This document shows positions 17,573 to 27,890 of a stretch of DNA of 64,000 bases, one piece after another. The first letter of the stretch is position 1. Each line of letters begins with the position of its first letter. The notes below the pieces were generated by a model. It saw only the letters and a list, made by a program, of their open reading frames with translations, searched no databases and was not told the DNA's origin. The translations under genes were made by a program, and so were the position numbers. Source of the stretch: Candidatus Nomurabacteria bacterium (GTDB taxonomy: Bacteria > Patescibacteria > Paceibacteria > UBA9973); assembly GCA_026396015.1 (NCBI GenBank), contig JAPLXP010000003.1, positions 1 through 64,000 of the forward strand. The letters run 5' to 3'.

Positions 17573-18706
17573 TTATACTGCTTCGTGATACGGGTCTTGT
17601 GTAGATCCAAGGTTTTTGGCTGGGGTTGTATTTATTGGACTACTAGATATTGTGTGTACACTTGTGGTTGTGTTTTGGGTTACACTACTATTTAGCTTTA
17701 AATCCATAATATTTTTTGTTGGTGTAGGGTTTTCTATTCCAGATAGCATAGATTTTTGTGTTTCTGTATTTGGTAGCATGTGGATTTCTTTTTGTGGAGC
17801 TTTATCTTCCATGACAGACACACCAGATTTGACCATGATTGAATCCTCTCTCATAGTCATCTTGTCTTTCTCTGGTTTTTCTGGAGCCTTATCCTCGAGT
17901 ATTTCTACGCCAGAGCTCTCCATTACTTTTTCGTTTGCTTTTATGTTTTCCAATATGGGTAGATTGTTCGGAATAGATGGTATCCCCTTCTTGTAGGGAG
18001 GAATGGGTGCAGGATTTGCCTCTATTTTGTCTATATCAGATTCTTTTGTTTTGTTTATTAAGAATAATCTAATATTTTTAAATACCACCTCATTTACATC
18101 AGCCACTAGTATATCTAGTGTTTCTTTGGATATATTTATATTTTTGGATAATTCTGCACCATAACTATCACTCGGTATTGCCCCGAGCATGACCCTAGTC
18201 GTAATCTCGTCTAGTGTACCCATGGCGTCTATACCTAGCTTGTATTTTAGAGCTATGTTGTAAAGATTCTTTTGATATTGAGAATTTGATATAGCTTCAC
18301 GCACTTCTGCTGGTAGGGCGTCGAACATCTGGTCTAATTTGTCAGCATCACCATATCTTTTCTGAGCAATGTTTTTAATATTGTCATTAAAGGCATTTGA
18401 TAGTTCTGGTCGTATAGATGTAAAGATATTATCATTTAGGTCTGATATTATTTTATCTGATATTTCTTTTTGTATGCCTACTTCATGTATCAGGTTTTCT
18501 TCGTATTGATCAAGATGGATTATACCTAGCAGTGCCATGCTCGTCTCTGTAATCAGGTCCTCTTTTTGCTTGTCTGTCAGGCTGTACTTTGTAGCTATTA
18601 CTACCACACTGTCTATCCACTGCATACTACTAAAAATATTTTGCGCTTCCTTTGGTAGCTTTGAAAAATATTCTGATATTTTTTGTTGTAGTTCTGTTTT
18701 ATCCAT
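17573..18706 (-). CDS. Unknown soluble protein with two helical repeats and disordered tail
   Basis: A 377-aa cytosolic-type protein with no signal peptide. Two similar helical blocks of about 100 residues can be aligned (residues ~15-105 and ~120-215): both contain 'LP.EA...' then 'S.QY/QW...', 'I..KY.L', 'D..E.T...LG.I..D.Y...L' and 'I.....D.N..IF/VFKNIR'. The last ~150 residues are Pro/Lys/Ser-rich with a repeated motif (SSGVEILEDKAPEKPEKDKMT and KSGVSVMEDKAPQKE), probably disordered. It is the gene before prgI (18-nt gap), so a regulatory or docking part of the secretion system is plausible. No family recognised. Confidence 0.62.
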   Translation of the reverse strand: MDKTELQQKISEYFSKLPKEAQNIFSSMQWIDSVVVIATKYSLTDKQKEDLITETSMALLGIIHLDQYEENLIHEVGIQKEISDKIISDLNDNIFTSIRPELSNAFNDNIKNIAQKRYGDADKLDQMFDALPAEVREAISNSQYQKNLYNIALKYKLGIDAMGTLDEITTRVMLGAIPSDSYGAELSKNINISKETLDILVADVNEVVFKNIRLFLINKTKESDIDKIEANPAPIPPYKKGIPSIPNNLPILENIKANEKVMESSGVEILEDKAPEKPEKDKMTMREDSIMVKSGVSVMEDKAPQKEIHMLPNTETQKSMLSGIENPTPTKNIMDLKLNSSVTQNTTTSVHTISSSPINTTPAKNLGSTQDPYHEAV

Positions 18707-18894
18707 CCCATTAGAGATAGGAAATGTTTACATTTCCGTACCTTATTAATTTTATTTATAATACTTACTTATATTTTAATTTTACCTTACATTTTAAATT
18801 TACAACAGCACATTTCTAATGGGATCCATTTTTATTCTGATTTTATTGATTTTGAATTTCAATTGGTAATCAGTAATTAGTTATTCGTAATTAT
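18707..18894. other. AT-rich gap inside the secretion locus
   Basis: A 188-bp gap without a gene. It holds a hairpin GGAAATGT/ACATTTCC (18720-18737) and a distant inverted pair CCCATTAGA / TCTAATGGG at its two sides (about 18707 and 18813). It probably contains the promoter of the downstream 377-aa/prgI/virB4 unit. Confidence 0.35.
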
Positions 18895-21165
18895 TTAATG
18901 ATGTCCCCCGCCCCCACCACCGTGCCCATGGTCATCATGTTCACCACCTCCGTGGCCACCACCACCCTTTATTTCTACGTTTAGTTTTGCACCCTTGAGT
19001 GCCTCACTAAAGGCATTCTTAATATCTGTAGCAAAATCTTTTGATCCACCTGCTCCAAGATTGACACCAGCCATTCCCTTTAATCCACTACGCATACCTG
19101 TAGCCATGGCGCTAGATAATCCAAACAGCATTTTTGAAGAAAATGCGTCATTCTTTGCAGCAGACATAGCAGAAATATTCATCGGATTCCAACTACCAGT
19201 GGGAGCCATGGATATGAGTCTATCTTTGGTAGATATTTTTTCTTTAGACTCTTTTTCCATATGGCTTGCTGAGTGAAGTTCTTTCTTTCCATACATTCCT
19301 CTTATCTCATTGTGTTCTTTTAGCGAAGCAGACCAATCAAGTGCCTCCCCGGTACTAGGGTTGATAGACCTTGCAGAGTCCACAAGTTTTTTCTGTTTTT
19401 CACCAAGTTGGTCGTATTTTTTGTTTTGACCTGTTAATTCTTTTACCAGAGTGTCTCTGTCAATACTATCTTTAACCTTCTTTTTCTCGTCAAGGCCTAA
19501 TTCTGAATATTTTGCATCTTTGTTTCCAGTTATTCCTTGCGCATATTCGTTTAATTTATGATCAGCATGATCTTTGCCTTTAATATTGTCTCGTGCTTTA
19601 TTGAGTATCCCCCCAATACCACTTTGAACTCGTCCATCTGCATCTTTTTTGTTTCCAAAGGTCTTATCTAAATTCATTTTTGCACCAAGTCTACCAAAGG
19701 TCTTATCTCTCCAATTTAAATCTTTCATCTTTTCTGGGTTTCCTTTAGCTTCAGCATATTTTTGAGTAGTTGTGTTTCCATTTGATGCCCTCGCCATCAT
19801 TTTACCAATACCTCTACCTCCCGCAGCTACACCAGCCCCTGTAGCCATCAGCGCCACACTGGCCCCAGCTTTTATTGCTCCAGATACCGCCTCCCCTGCA
19901 GAGCCAGAGAATTTTGTCGCCATACTCTGAGCTTGTTTCAACAGGAGCATTATGAATACAAAAGGTATTATTGTCTGTAGTAATTTAGCGACTCCTTGTG
20001 TGTTTGAGCTCAGTAAATCAGCAAAACCCTTTGACAGGAATAGAATGATGAGATACATAAAGAAGATAAAAATTGGAGCTACAAAAGAAGCACCGATCAG
20101 GTCTTTCCACCATTTTTGCCACCCCACATAATCCAATCCTTGCATCTCGGGTACCGTATATGAGAAAAAGGCAAGAGGAGCAAATATCATAGCGAACCAT
20201 AGTGTGATCACTCTGGCCACAAAGATAAGCCCTACATTCAAAAACACAAAGAATCCAACCAGGTTCACTATGACACACAGGATCAATATGACTATTGATG
20301 TGCCCACGTCGAGTTCCCCTTGGACTGTGTGAGTCTCGTCTGTAAAACTCTTACTGCCTTTTGAAGTATCATCATTCGCTATGTCTGATGCGGAGCTTAT
20401 TATATTTTGTGGGTTTATTTTCTCAATGAGAGCAGATGACAAAGAAATCTCACCGAGTGTTGAATTTGATTGTGCCTGCTGATTGACTGTGCGGTCTTCT
20501 GTGCCATCACTTTTTGAGGCTGTTGATATTTTTATTGCATCAGAATTGTAAAAAACTCTAGCCAGAATATTTGAAGTATCTATTATTACCCTGGCCGCAA
20601 ACATACTAAAATTTATCATGATAGCTATCAATACTACGTGTACTATCAGTTCTTTTGCACTATGCCCTCCTAGGTCTAGTATTATTTTAAAAGCAATATA
20701 CAAGAGTACAAATATAAAGAATATATTGCAAATATCACGAGTTATTTTCCATCCTTCAGTCACAAACGATGTACGGTATGATACATCTGATACAGAATAA
20801 TCAAAAGTCCAATCAAAGAATTTACCAGCAATAGCCATAAGCCAACTACTAGGTATATAAAGAGTCCAATACAGAAAAGTCACTATACATCCAGGAATTG
20901 AACCTGTGCCCCAAAAACCAGTACCACAAGTCGCAAGAGTCACCTGTGGTGTTTTTGCTGCTTTAGCTGCCTGTTCCCTGTTGAATTGATCTACTGTTTG
21001 ATTATCGTCTATTTTTGGACTCGTAGCCCCTTCATCATTCATACCCACAGCTTCTACTTTATTTAATTTTCCTGATATCTGTGTACTATTTTTTGAAATA
21101 GAAATAGGCGCAAATAGATTGATGACTATAGTTATGATTATTAGATACGGTAGGAGTTTTTTCAT
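18895..21165 (-). CDS. VirB6/TrbL-like polytopic secretion channel protein
   Basis: A 756-aa membrane protein. Signal-like N-terminus (5-24), then hydrophobic segments near 90-115, 150-170, 178-200, 285-330, 330-350, 370-395 and 405-420. This resembles VirB6/TrbL, the channel-lining component of type IV secretion. The next segment is Ala/Gly-rich ('AGASVALMATGAGVAAGGRGIG'), followed by a ~270-residue charged hydrophilic domain, and the protein ends in a Gly/His-rich tail (GGGGHGGGEHDDHGHGGGGG). Topology rather than sequence identity supports the assignment. The gene is separated from the next upstream gene by a strong terminator at 21221-21264, so it starts its own transcript. Confidence 0.8.
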   Translation of the reverse strand: MKKLLPYLIIITIVINLFAPISISKNSTQISGKLNKVEAVGMNDEGATSPKIDDNQTVDQFNREQAAKAAKTPQVTLATCGTGFWGTGSIPGCIVTFLYWTLYIPSSWLMAIAGKFFDWTFDYSVSDVSYRTSFVTEGWKITRDICNIFFIFVLLYIAFKIILDLGGHSAKELIVHVVLIAIMINFSMFAARVIIDTSNILARVFYNSDAIKISTASKSDGTEDRTVNQQAQSNSTLGEISLSSALIEKINPQNIISSASDIANDDTSKGSKSFTDETHTVQGELDVGTSIVILILCVIVNLVGFFVFLNVGLIFVARVITLWFAMIFAPLAFFSYTVPEMQGLDYVGWQKWWKDLIGASFVAPIFIFFMYLIILFLSKGFADLLSSNTQGVAKLLQTIIPFVFIMLLLKQAQSMATKFSGSAGEAVSGAIKAGASVALMATGAGVAAGGRGIGKMMARASNGNTTTQKYAEAKGNPEKMKDLNWRDKTFGRLGAKMNLDKTFGNKKDADGRVQSGIGGILNKARDNIKGKDHADHKLNEYAQGITGNKDAKYSELGLDEKKKVKDSIDRDTLVKELTGQNKKYDQLGEKQKKLVDSARSINPSTGEALDWSASLKEHNEIRGMYGKKELHSASHMEKESKEKISTKDRLISMAPTGSWNPMNISAMSAAKNDAFSSKMLFGLSSAMATGMRSGLKGMAGVNLGAGGSKDFATDIKNAFSEALKGAKLNVEIKGGGGHGGGEHDDHGHGGGGGGHH

Positions 21166-21220
21166 AGTAAAATAATTTTACAAAATTAACACAGATTTAT
21201 TATATCATTTTTTTAAATAA

Positions 21221-21264
21221 AAAAATACAATTCTCGCTTATTTATAAGCGAGAATTGTATTTTT
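21221..21264. terminator. Terminator inside the secretion locus
   Basis: Perfect 20-nt arms (21221-21240 and 21245-21264) around the loop TTTA. Because the minus strand ends in a T run, it terminates the 28.3-21.3 kb unit before the VirB6-like gene. Confidence 0.82.
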
Positions 21265-21285
21265 GTTTCTATTTAATTGTAATTT

Positions 21286-24132
21286 CTACCAGATGTCAAA
21301 AATCCTTTCGAAATTTAACAATTTTTTGTTATTGGATAAAATACCACCAGACATAAGTTTAAATAGAGAAAATGAAGGTGATGGTGAACTAGCATTATAA
21401 TAATTTATGTTAGCTATTATTTCTGCTTGAGATTTTCCTGTACTGGTCTTTTCTGAAAATGATTTATATCGTGGGTCTTTTGCCTTAGATAAATAATCTT
21501 GCAAATTTGTCCAAAAAGATATGTCATCATTTTTGTATTTTACAAAATATTGTAGCATTTCATCGTTTATATAAGTACCTTTATTAAACAGATTTTTATA
21601 AATATTTTCCTGTTCTATATCTTCGTTTGTTGTAGGTTTAATAAAATCTTCTGGTCGGATTTCCCTGTATTTAACTTGCTCCCCTGCCCAAAATGGATTA
21701 CTTATTCGTGCTTTTATGCCTGTATAATTACTTGGTATCTCTGGAATGTTATCCCCCGTATTATTTTCACACTGTATCGCCAACCCAAGGGGGCCTTTGG
21801 AAGGATCTTTGTTTGATATGTTTTTTACTATATCATCGTATGTTCTTGCAGTATCTACTTCTGTATTTATATCTCCTTGAGTATGTAATTTTGGAGATAT
21901 TCTGTAGAATTGACGAGTTATACGATCCAATTCTGCTTGCTCTGCTGTAGAAAATACAAGAGGTGGTACATCCTTACATTGATCTGTTGTCTTGCCGAGG
22001 GATTCATCGTTCCATGTGCTCTGATAAGATGCATCATTTGATACGTCTCCATCATCATGACATGCTGGGTCCCCTTTGTCTTGGAGTCCGTCTCCATCAT
22101 TATCATTGTTGTCGCTACACTCGGGCACGCTTACTCGCTCTACTGTTGTTGCCATTTTAGATTCAGTGTTCAATACAGGATTGTATGTAATATCTGGATC
22201 ATTCAGTATTACTATTGAGTCCGTGTGACATGCTGGATCTTTATTGTCTATCAGTCCATCTCCATCGTTGTCGATACCATCACTACATTGAGTGACATTG
22301 TTTGTCCATCCGGGGATGATCACATCCACGCTGACAGTATTTTTTTTAGCTGCTACTGGGTCATTCAATGCCTTATCAAAACATGTAATACTAAATGTCT
22401 TTGGTCTATTTACTACTACATTCTCTGATCCGGTAGGTAGATTATTGCTTGTTGTCCAGTTTGGAGTACATCTGACTCCATCACTCTCCCAATTCAATGT
22501 CGTACTATCTCCCGCATTTTGGACAAATTCTGGATTTGCGACTAGTGTGACATTTGGAATGTTGCTTCCTGTCCCTCCTGCACCCCCACTACCATCACCC
22601 CCTACTCCCACAGTAGCTGTAGCGCTCGTATTGATGACTCCATTTGTACAAACTACAATAAATGTTCTGGTGGCAGAAATATTTTGTGGACTACTGGTAA
22701 TAGGCCATTCTTTTTCGATATTTGTATTTTGTAACCTTACATTTGGATTCCATGATCCGATACAGCTCTTTACATTGGACGCTACAAATTTAAACACTGC
22801 TGTACCCCCTGTCTTTGGTAGTGACGATGGTGTAGCAGAGAGTGTCACGTTTGGAGTAAAGTCTTTTTCTCCTATTTCTTCATTATCCCATCCTTCTGTA
22901 TAAGAATTTGTATTATTTACATCTCCATCACTATGACATGCAGGGTCTTTGTCATCAATCAGCCCATCATGATCGTTGTCTATTTCATCATTACATTGAG
23001 TCACTTTGTCTTTCCATGTAGCGACTACTACAGTCGTCGATACTTTATAGTCTTGAACTCCAGCTATAATATTGTTGGAGCAAGTTATTGAGAATTTTTT
23101 AGTTGCAGTTATGTGAAAAGTCTCATTTCCTGATGTATCAATGTTTGTATTTTTCCAATCCGGAGTACAAGAAGTAGCATTTGTACTAGACCAAGATAGT
23201 GTAGTATCTCCACCACCCTTTTGAAAGGAGTCTGGGTTTGCATCCAATATTGCTGATATTTTATTTTTATCACCATTATCTGGTCCTCCTCCAGTACCTC
23301 CATCACCAGGACCTGTATATCCTCCATTACCATCGTCACCAACTAAAACTGTCGTGGTAGTATCGACTGTACTGAATCCGTCTGTGCAAGTTATGACAAA
23401 GGTCGTTGTATTTTTAATGTTTACTGGGTCACTATCAAGGGACCAGTCTTTTTCTTTATTTATATTTTGTATTGTTGCGAGCGGTTTCCATGATCCGATA
23501 CAGCTCTTTACATTGGACGCTACAAATTTAAACACTGCTGTACCCCCTGTCTTTGGTAGTGACGATGGTGTAGCAGAGAGTGTCACACTAGGAGAATTGT
23601 TTCCTGTTTCATGGTTGATCTGATTACATGGTTTTATTTTGTTATCTGAATCCATACACATTGGGGTATCGGGTGTATTTGTAGGTGTAGAGAATGGATT
23701 AAACACAGGAGAAGAATCATCGCCATTGCTTGATTTATTATTTCCAAACAAAAAATTTAGCAAATTATTAAAGAATCCACCACCTCTAGACCCATCCCCG
23801 TTTCCATTTGTATCACCTGCACCACCATTGGCACCAGACCCGTTTCCATTATTATTGCCGTCTCCCGTACCATTTCCAGATCCATCAGTATTTCCATTCA
23901 CATCCAACCCAGTACTATTTCCATTTGTGTTGCCATTTATATTGCCCCCCCCTCCCACATCTTGAGGTGATGCTGGTTTTTTAATACTGCTAGTACCAAA
24001 TAGAGAGGTAAAAGCTTTTCTTGTTTGTTTTGGGGCTTTTGCACTAAAAAATAAGAAATAAAATACCAAACATAAAATGAGTGTTATTATTGTCGTTATT
24101 ACAAATATTTTTCTTTTTTTAGTTTTTTCCAT
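21286..24132 (-). CDS. Anchored Ig-repeat protein with three Cys-flanked calcium loops
   Basis: A 948-aa surface protein. One N-terminal membrane helix (9-30) is followed by a Gly/Asn/Asp-rich stretch (55-145). It then has four Ig-like blocks starting near 180, 290, 427 and 527 (each with 'LSATPSSL' or 'ANP', a G, and a Cys-x-W/P strand). Three Asp-rich loops of the form C..(D)ND.DGL.D..DPACH lie near 380, 620 and 680, which look like disulfide-closed calcium-binding loops. The C-terminal ~230 residues are helical and unlike the rest. Two Ig blocks share an identical 101-bp DNA segment. An adhesin-like or structural role is inferred; no family assigned. Confidence 0.72.
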   Translation of the reverse strand: MEKTKKRKIFVITTIITLILCLVFYFLFFSAKAPKQTRKAFTSLFGTSSIKKPASPQDVGGGGNINGNTNGNSTGLDVNGNTDGSGNGTGDGNNNGNGSGANGGAGDTNGNGDGSRGGGFFNNLLNFLFGNNKSSNGDDSSPVFNPFSTPTNTPDTPMCMDSDNKIKPCNQINHETGNNSPSVTLSATPSSLPKTGGTAVFKFVASNVKSCIGSWKPLATIQNINKEKDWSLDSDPVNIKNTTTFVITCTDGFSTVDTTTTVLVGDDGNGGYTGPGDGGTGGGPDNGDKNKISAILDANPDSFQKGGGDTTLSWSSTNATSCTPDWKNTNIDTSGNETFHITATKKFSITCSNNIIAGVQDYKVSTTVVVATWKDKVTQCNDEIDNDHDGLIDDKDPACHSDGDVNNTNSYTEGWDNEEIGEKDFTPNVTLSATPSSLPKTGGTAVFKFVASNVKSCIGSWNPNVRLQNTNIEKEWPITSSPQNISATRTFIVVCTNGVINTSATATVGVGGDGSGGAGGTGSNIPNVTLVANPEFVQNAGDSTTLNWESDGVRCTPNWTTSNNLPTGSENVVVNRPKTFSITCFDKALNDPVAAKKNTVSVDVIIPGWTNNVTQCSDGIDNDGDGLIDNKDPACHTDSIVILNDPDITYNPVLNTESKMATTVERVSVPECSDNNDNDGDGLQDKGDPACHDDGDVSNDASYQSTWNDESLGKTTDQCKDVPPLVFSTAEQAELDRITRQFYRISPKLHTQGDINTEVDTARTYDDIVKNISNKDPSKGPLGLAIQCENNTGDNIPEIPSNYTGIKARISNPFWAGEQVKYREIRPEDFIKPTTNEDIEQENIYKNLFNKGTYINDEMLQYFVKYKNDDISFWTNLQDYLSKAKDPRYKSFSEKTSTGKSQAEIIANINYYNASSPSPSFSLFKLMSGGILSNNKKLLNFERIFDIW
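22748..22848 (-). repeat. 101-bp exact direct repeat, copy 1 (Ig block)
   Basis: Identical over 101 bp to 23486-23586, offset 738 bp, in the same frame and encoding the same Ig-strand segment. It points to a recent internal duplication or gene conversion. Confidence 0.92.
23486..23586 (-). repeat. 101-bp exact direct repeat, copy 2 (Ig block)
   Basis: Second copy of the 101-bp identical segment; flanking sequence diverges immediately on both sides. Confidence 0.92.
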
Positions 24133-24147
24133 ATTATTTATGTTGAA

Positions 24148-26988
24148 TTAGTTTCCTGCCGGTACTGTCGTGTGTGTCTGAATGGGAGATAGTGTAATGG
24201 TACCTTTAAATTGTGCTGTTTTGTTTGCATTGTCTTTAAATACGGGTGTATTTAGGGTTATCATGTTAGTTTTATTCCCCCCTGCATCATCACCTAGGTA
24301 TGCAATAGTGTAATTACCATTATATCGTGTATCACCGCTCTCCACAGTTATTATAACTTGATCACCCGCACTGAATAATTTACTAACATCTTGACTGTCG
24401 GTCATTAAGCCTGTCCTAGTACTGGTATTTTGGGCACCTACCCAGAGAATATTTAAAACAAATTCTTTGTGCTTATCTCCTGTTGAGTTTTTATCTGCTA
24501 TACTACTCATTATTGACTCAAGTATTGTATTGCTTTTTGTCTCTACGTTAAATGTCTCATTTGTCACATCATAACCATCACACATAAGAAGGGTCTCTTC
24601 ATTTATGGCATTGTCACCTTTATTGAGCATATCACCTTCATTATCGCATTTTTGTTTCCCAGTATCCCAGTGACTATCTGCATTTGGGTCGTTTGGGTCA
24701 GTAACCTTGTGGAGACGTCTACATTTTGCTTTTGCCACTATAAAATCAACCTCTTTTTTGATTCTTTTTAATGTTGTGATATTAGAAGAGCTTTGTTCTA
24801 CAAGCTGCCTATATTGATCTTTTGCTGTCTCTACATTTTGTGCGTAGCTTAAAATATTTTTTGAGGTTTGAGTAAAATCCTCTATCCCAACTAGATAGCT
24901 GGATTTTCCAAAGTCTCTCAGAGGGCTCGGCGTAGCCACAGATGATGTATATGTTATTTTACCTGTATTGTCACTTGTAATCTCATAATAACTCTCATAA
25001 TTTTTTTCAATCATAGAAGTATACTGCTTAAAAAGATCATCTACCTCCATTTCCTTATTCTTTTTGATGGTACTTAATAGTGTGTCTGTATCGTTTAATT
25101 TTTCATTTAATGCATCACGATTCTCTTGAGCTAACCTTTCGTTTAGATGCTTTTGCTCAGTACTACCAGACCCAAACCACCCGTCATCTTGATTGTTGTT
25201 TGCTATGTTTTGGTGGTACTCAATTGCAGAATCAAGGTCAGCCATTTTTTTCTTTAATGCCTCGTTTGTATTTTCAAGATAAGCTCTTCTGACCTCAGGA
25301 CAGCCCATAACTTCTTCTAGACTACCCTTCTTTGCTTCTGGGTCCAAGTTGGCACAACCAGAAGTGGGTGTACCTGTTGCTGGTCCTTTAATAAAATCAT
25401 TTAGATATTTTTTCATCTCTGTCGTGTCTATACCAGAATCAGCAAAAAACTGATCGACATCCCCTGAGGCGACGATTTGCCAGTAGCTAGTACCAACCGA
25501 TGCTTGTATTTTTTGCCACTGTAAAGATTCTATATAATCCTTCATTCCACGGACAGCCAGCTGAGTCCTCTTTTTCCAGAGTGGAGTAGGTCCAGGAATA
25601 CAATAATCAAGTCTCCCCAACATTGTCATGACAGGTTCAATCTTTCTGAGGGATCCAGTTTTAGGGTCTGTTATTTGTTTTACATAATTTTGCTGAATGC
25701 TGATAATTCCAGGTTCTATCGTGTATTGTTTGTAGGTAGTACCACCACCACTCAATGATATCCGATGAAAACCAAGTTTATCACCAAGATCCCTTAAAAT
25801 ATTGAAAGGTTTATCTCCAGCATTACTCCATCCATTACCCCCATCTACTGCTTTTAGTATTTGTTTGTCTGCTATTGTATTCCCGCCCACATCTGTCACT
25901 TTGTTTCTTCCAGCACCACCAAGGTCAGAAGAATATGCGTATGATTTAAGACCTGAGAGCCCACCATTTTGTAGGTTGTCTATAAGCTTTCCAAATACTT
26001 TATCCAAAGATGAATTCATATCATTTGCCAATTCGAGCTGATGCATAGGTGAAGTCAGGGCTGTCTTTGCCATTTCTGCTATCACTGATCCAGGGGTGAC
26101 TGTTTCCCAGCTGGTACACTTTGGTGGAGTTGATTCATCGTATTCCTTGCATTTTTTCTGTGACAGAAAACCAGAGCTAGTAAGTTCTTCTTTTTGGTTC
26201 TCTATTGCTTTTTTTTGTTCATCTTCTACGTGTTGAGCGGCCATCATACTAAATCCAATAGGGTTATTTGCAGGATTATTCCCTAGAGCAAGATAACCAT
26301 CCCAGCCGCCAGCGTTGAAATTCTGACTAAAACTCTTTGCTGTAGCTCCTGGTGCCAATGCACTGTCGAGGGTGGATCGAGCTTGATCCTCAAAGCTTAT
26401 TTTTTGTTGCTGTATGAGGTTTTTAGCAAAATCTTTTCCGTATGGAAAATCTGAAGGATTGACATTTTTTAATTGATCGACAACCTCGGTCAATTTTGTG
26501 TTTTCTATACCCTTGAAAAAACTAGCTCTATCACGAATAAACAATGGATCACCATTGTACCCCTGGGATACCCAGTTCATAGTATTCTTTGTCATATCAG
26601 CGAGTTGCAATTTTGACATTTTGTTTGCTATGCCATTGATACATTCACTACGAAATTTATCTACACTAAGATTTTCTTTTATGTCTTTTTGAATATTTGC
26701 GGTCAGTGGAGCCAAAAAATCACTAGTGGGGACTGATTTAAAACCATTCATCGCCATACTTAGTCCTAATGTGGCCGCGGTGGTTCCTGCATCAGAAATA
26801 ATATTTGTGAATGTCGAGCTTATTTTGTTTGTAATATTGCCACATCCTGGTACAGATCGAACAAGGTCAGAATTCATGACATTGTCCATATTTATATCGT
26901 ATTGACCAGCAAAGGCGATAAAAGGAGTTGTACTAATAGAGAGTACTATCGCAGCTGCAGATATAATTTTTTTTATTGGATATCTCAT
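24148..26988 (-). CDS. Large secreted protein of the secretion locus, unknown
   Basis: A 946-aa protein with a clear signal peptide (basic MRYPIKK, hydrophobic 9-26, cleavage after AFA). The mature part is rich in helices and contains 'NWVSQGYNGDPLFIRD' early on, Cys pairs (CGN, SECI, KKCKEY, PKCTSW, GCANL, GCPE, CRRL, KCD) and a long coiled-coil-prone stretch (about 575-730). The ending is a beta-rich segment of alternating strands. The helical, Cys-paired part might be a distant VirB5/TrbJ-like assembly, but I cannot assign it. It follows the anchored 295-aa gene by 5 nt and precedes the 948-aa repeat protein by 15 nt, so it belongs to the first transcript of the locus. Confidence 0.65.
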   Translation of the reverse strand: MRYPIKKIISAAAIVLSISTTPFIAFAGQYDINMDNVMNSDLVRSVPGCGNITNKISSTFTNIISDAGTTAATLGLSMAMNGFKSVPTSDFLAPLTANIQKDIKENLSVDKFRSECINGIANKMSKLQLADMTKNTMNWVSQGYNGDPLFIRDRASFFKGIENTKLTEVVDQLKNVNPSDFPYGKDFAKNLIQQQKISFEDQARSTLDSALAPGATAKSFSQNFNAGGWDGYLALGNNPANNPIGFSMMAAQHVEDEQKKAIENQKEELTSSGFLSQKKCKEYDESTPPKCTSWETVTPGSVIAEMAKTALTSPMHQLELANDMNSSLDKVFGKLIDNLQNGGLSGLKSYAYSSDLGGAGRNKVTDVGGNTIADKQILKAVDGGNGWSNAGDKPFNILRDLGDKLGFHRISLSGGGTTYKQYTIEPGIISIQQNYVKQITDPKTGSLRKIEPVMTMLGRLDYCIPGPTPLWKKRTQLAVRGMKDYIESLQWQKIQASVGTSYWQIVASGDVDQFFADSGIDTTEMKKYLNDFIKGPATGTPTSGCANLDPEAKKGSLEEVMGCPEVRRAYLENTNEALKKKMADLDSAIEYHQNIANNNQDDGWFGSGSTEQKHLNERLAQENRDALNEKLNDTDTLLSTIKKNKEMEVDDLFKQYTSMIEKNYESYYEITSDNTGKITYTSSVATPSPLRDFGKSSYLVGIEDFTQTSKNILSYAQNVETAKDQYRQLVEQSSSNITTLKRIKKEVDFIVAKAKCRRLHKVTDPNDPNADSHWDTGKQKCDNEGDMLNKGDNAINEETLLMCDGYDVTNETFNVETKSNTILESIMSSIADKNSTGDKHKEFVLNILWVGAQNTSTRTGLMTDSQDVSKLFSAGDQVIITVESGDTRYNGNYTIAYLGDDAGGNKTNMITLNTPVFKDNANKTAQFKGTITLSPIQTHTTVPAGN

Positions 26989-26993
26989 TTAAA

Positions 26994-27881
26994 TTATAAT
27001 TTTATTATACCATTTTTTTCAAAAAAACTACCAATATTTTCTATATCAAATACGATCACATCGTAATATTTTTTATATTGCACTATGGCACGCATGCCAG
27101 AGAGAGGGTCATCTATCATATCTTTCATGGAGAGTATCGCTTCGCCTGTATTATTGTAAGCATTTGCTAATATAATGTTCTGTCCTACTAGAGAAGACGG
27201 TACGTTGATCTTAGTGAGGTCTTCGCCAAAATTTTTATAGGCATCACCAGTGTTGAGGAGCAGTTTAAGAGCTTGTGAATCTTTATTGTCCAGTGCTTGA
27301 GCAATAAGAGGTAGTTCCCCACCTAAATCTTGATCAAAATATCTATCATTTATTTTATTTAAGTCTGCGCGGTAAGCTTTTATCGTTGTTGTTGTTGTGA
27401 GGACACTGTGAATATCTTTTTTTGTATACAAGTCTGCTGGTTCAGCGACTATGACCTGCTTGCCAATTTCATCAGCTATAAGGTCTTGAGCCTCTGGGGT
27501 GAGGCTATTTGTCTGCTTGAGTGATACCACTAGAGTCAAAAGCTCTCTAGATAGAACTTCGTTCTTAGTAAGAGGTTTGTCAGAATCACTATTTCCGTTT
27601 TTTTTATTTAGTTCTGCTTTTTTTGCCAAAATAATAGTTCTATTTTCATCACCATTTTTTGTTGGGTCAAGACCCCAGAGGGTCTCCTCCCAGTCAGGTA
27701 TGCCGTTTGTATTGGAATCTTTAATGACTAGCTCTTTTATTGTCAAATCTTTTTTACTACGCAGTGTTATTCCCACTAGAAAAGGTTTTATTTTTATAAA
27801 TATAAATACAAAAACAACCACAGCTAGTATGATAAAAGTATTTATTATAAAAATCTTACTGGGTAGATAATTTTTTGGCAT
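26994..27881 (-). CDS. Anchored protein with a calcium-loop motif, unknown
   Basis: A 295-aa protein with an N-terminal membrane helix (about 10-30) and then 'DSNTNGIPDWEETLWGLDP', a thrombospondin type 3/EF-hand-like Asp-rich loop (D.N.NG.PDW.E). After that comes a largely helical, charged domain without Cys. Similar loops occur in the 948-aa protein nearby, so several proteins of the locus may depend on calcium. It is followed 5 nt later by the 946-aa secreted protein gene. Function unknown. Confidence 0.66.
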   Translation of the reverse strand: MPKNYLPSKIFIINTFIILAVVVFVFIFIKIKPFLVGITLRSKKDLTIKELVIKDSNTNGIPDWEETLWGLDPTKNGDENRTIILAKKAELNKKNGNSDSDKPLTKNEVLSRELLTLVVSLKQTNSLTPEAQDLIADEIGKQVIVAEPADLYTKKDIHSVLTTTTTIKAYRADLNKINDRYFDQDLGGELPLIAQALDNKDSQALKLLLNTGDAYKNFGEDLTKINVPSSLVGQNIILANAYNNTGEAILSMKDMIDDPLSGMRAIVQYKKYYDVIVFDIENIGSFFEKNGIIKL

Positions 27882-27890
27882 TAGTTGTCT

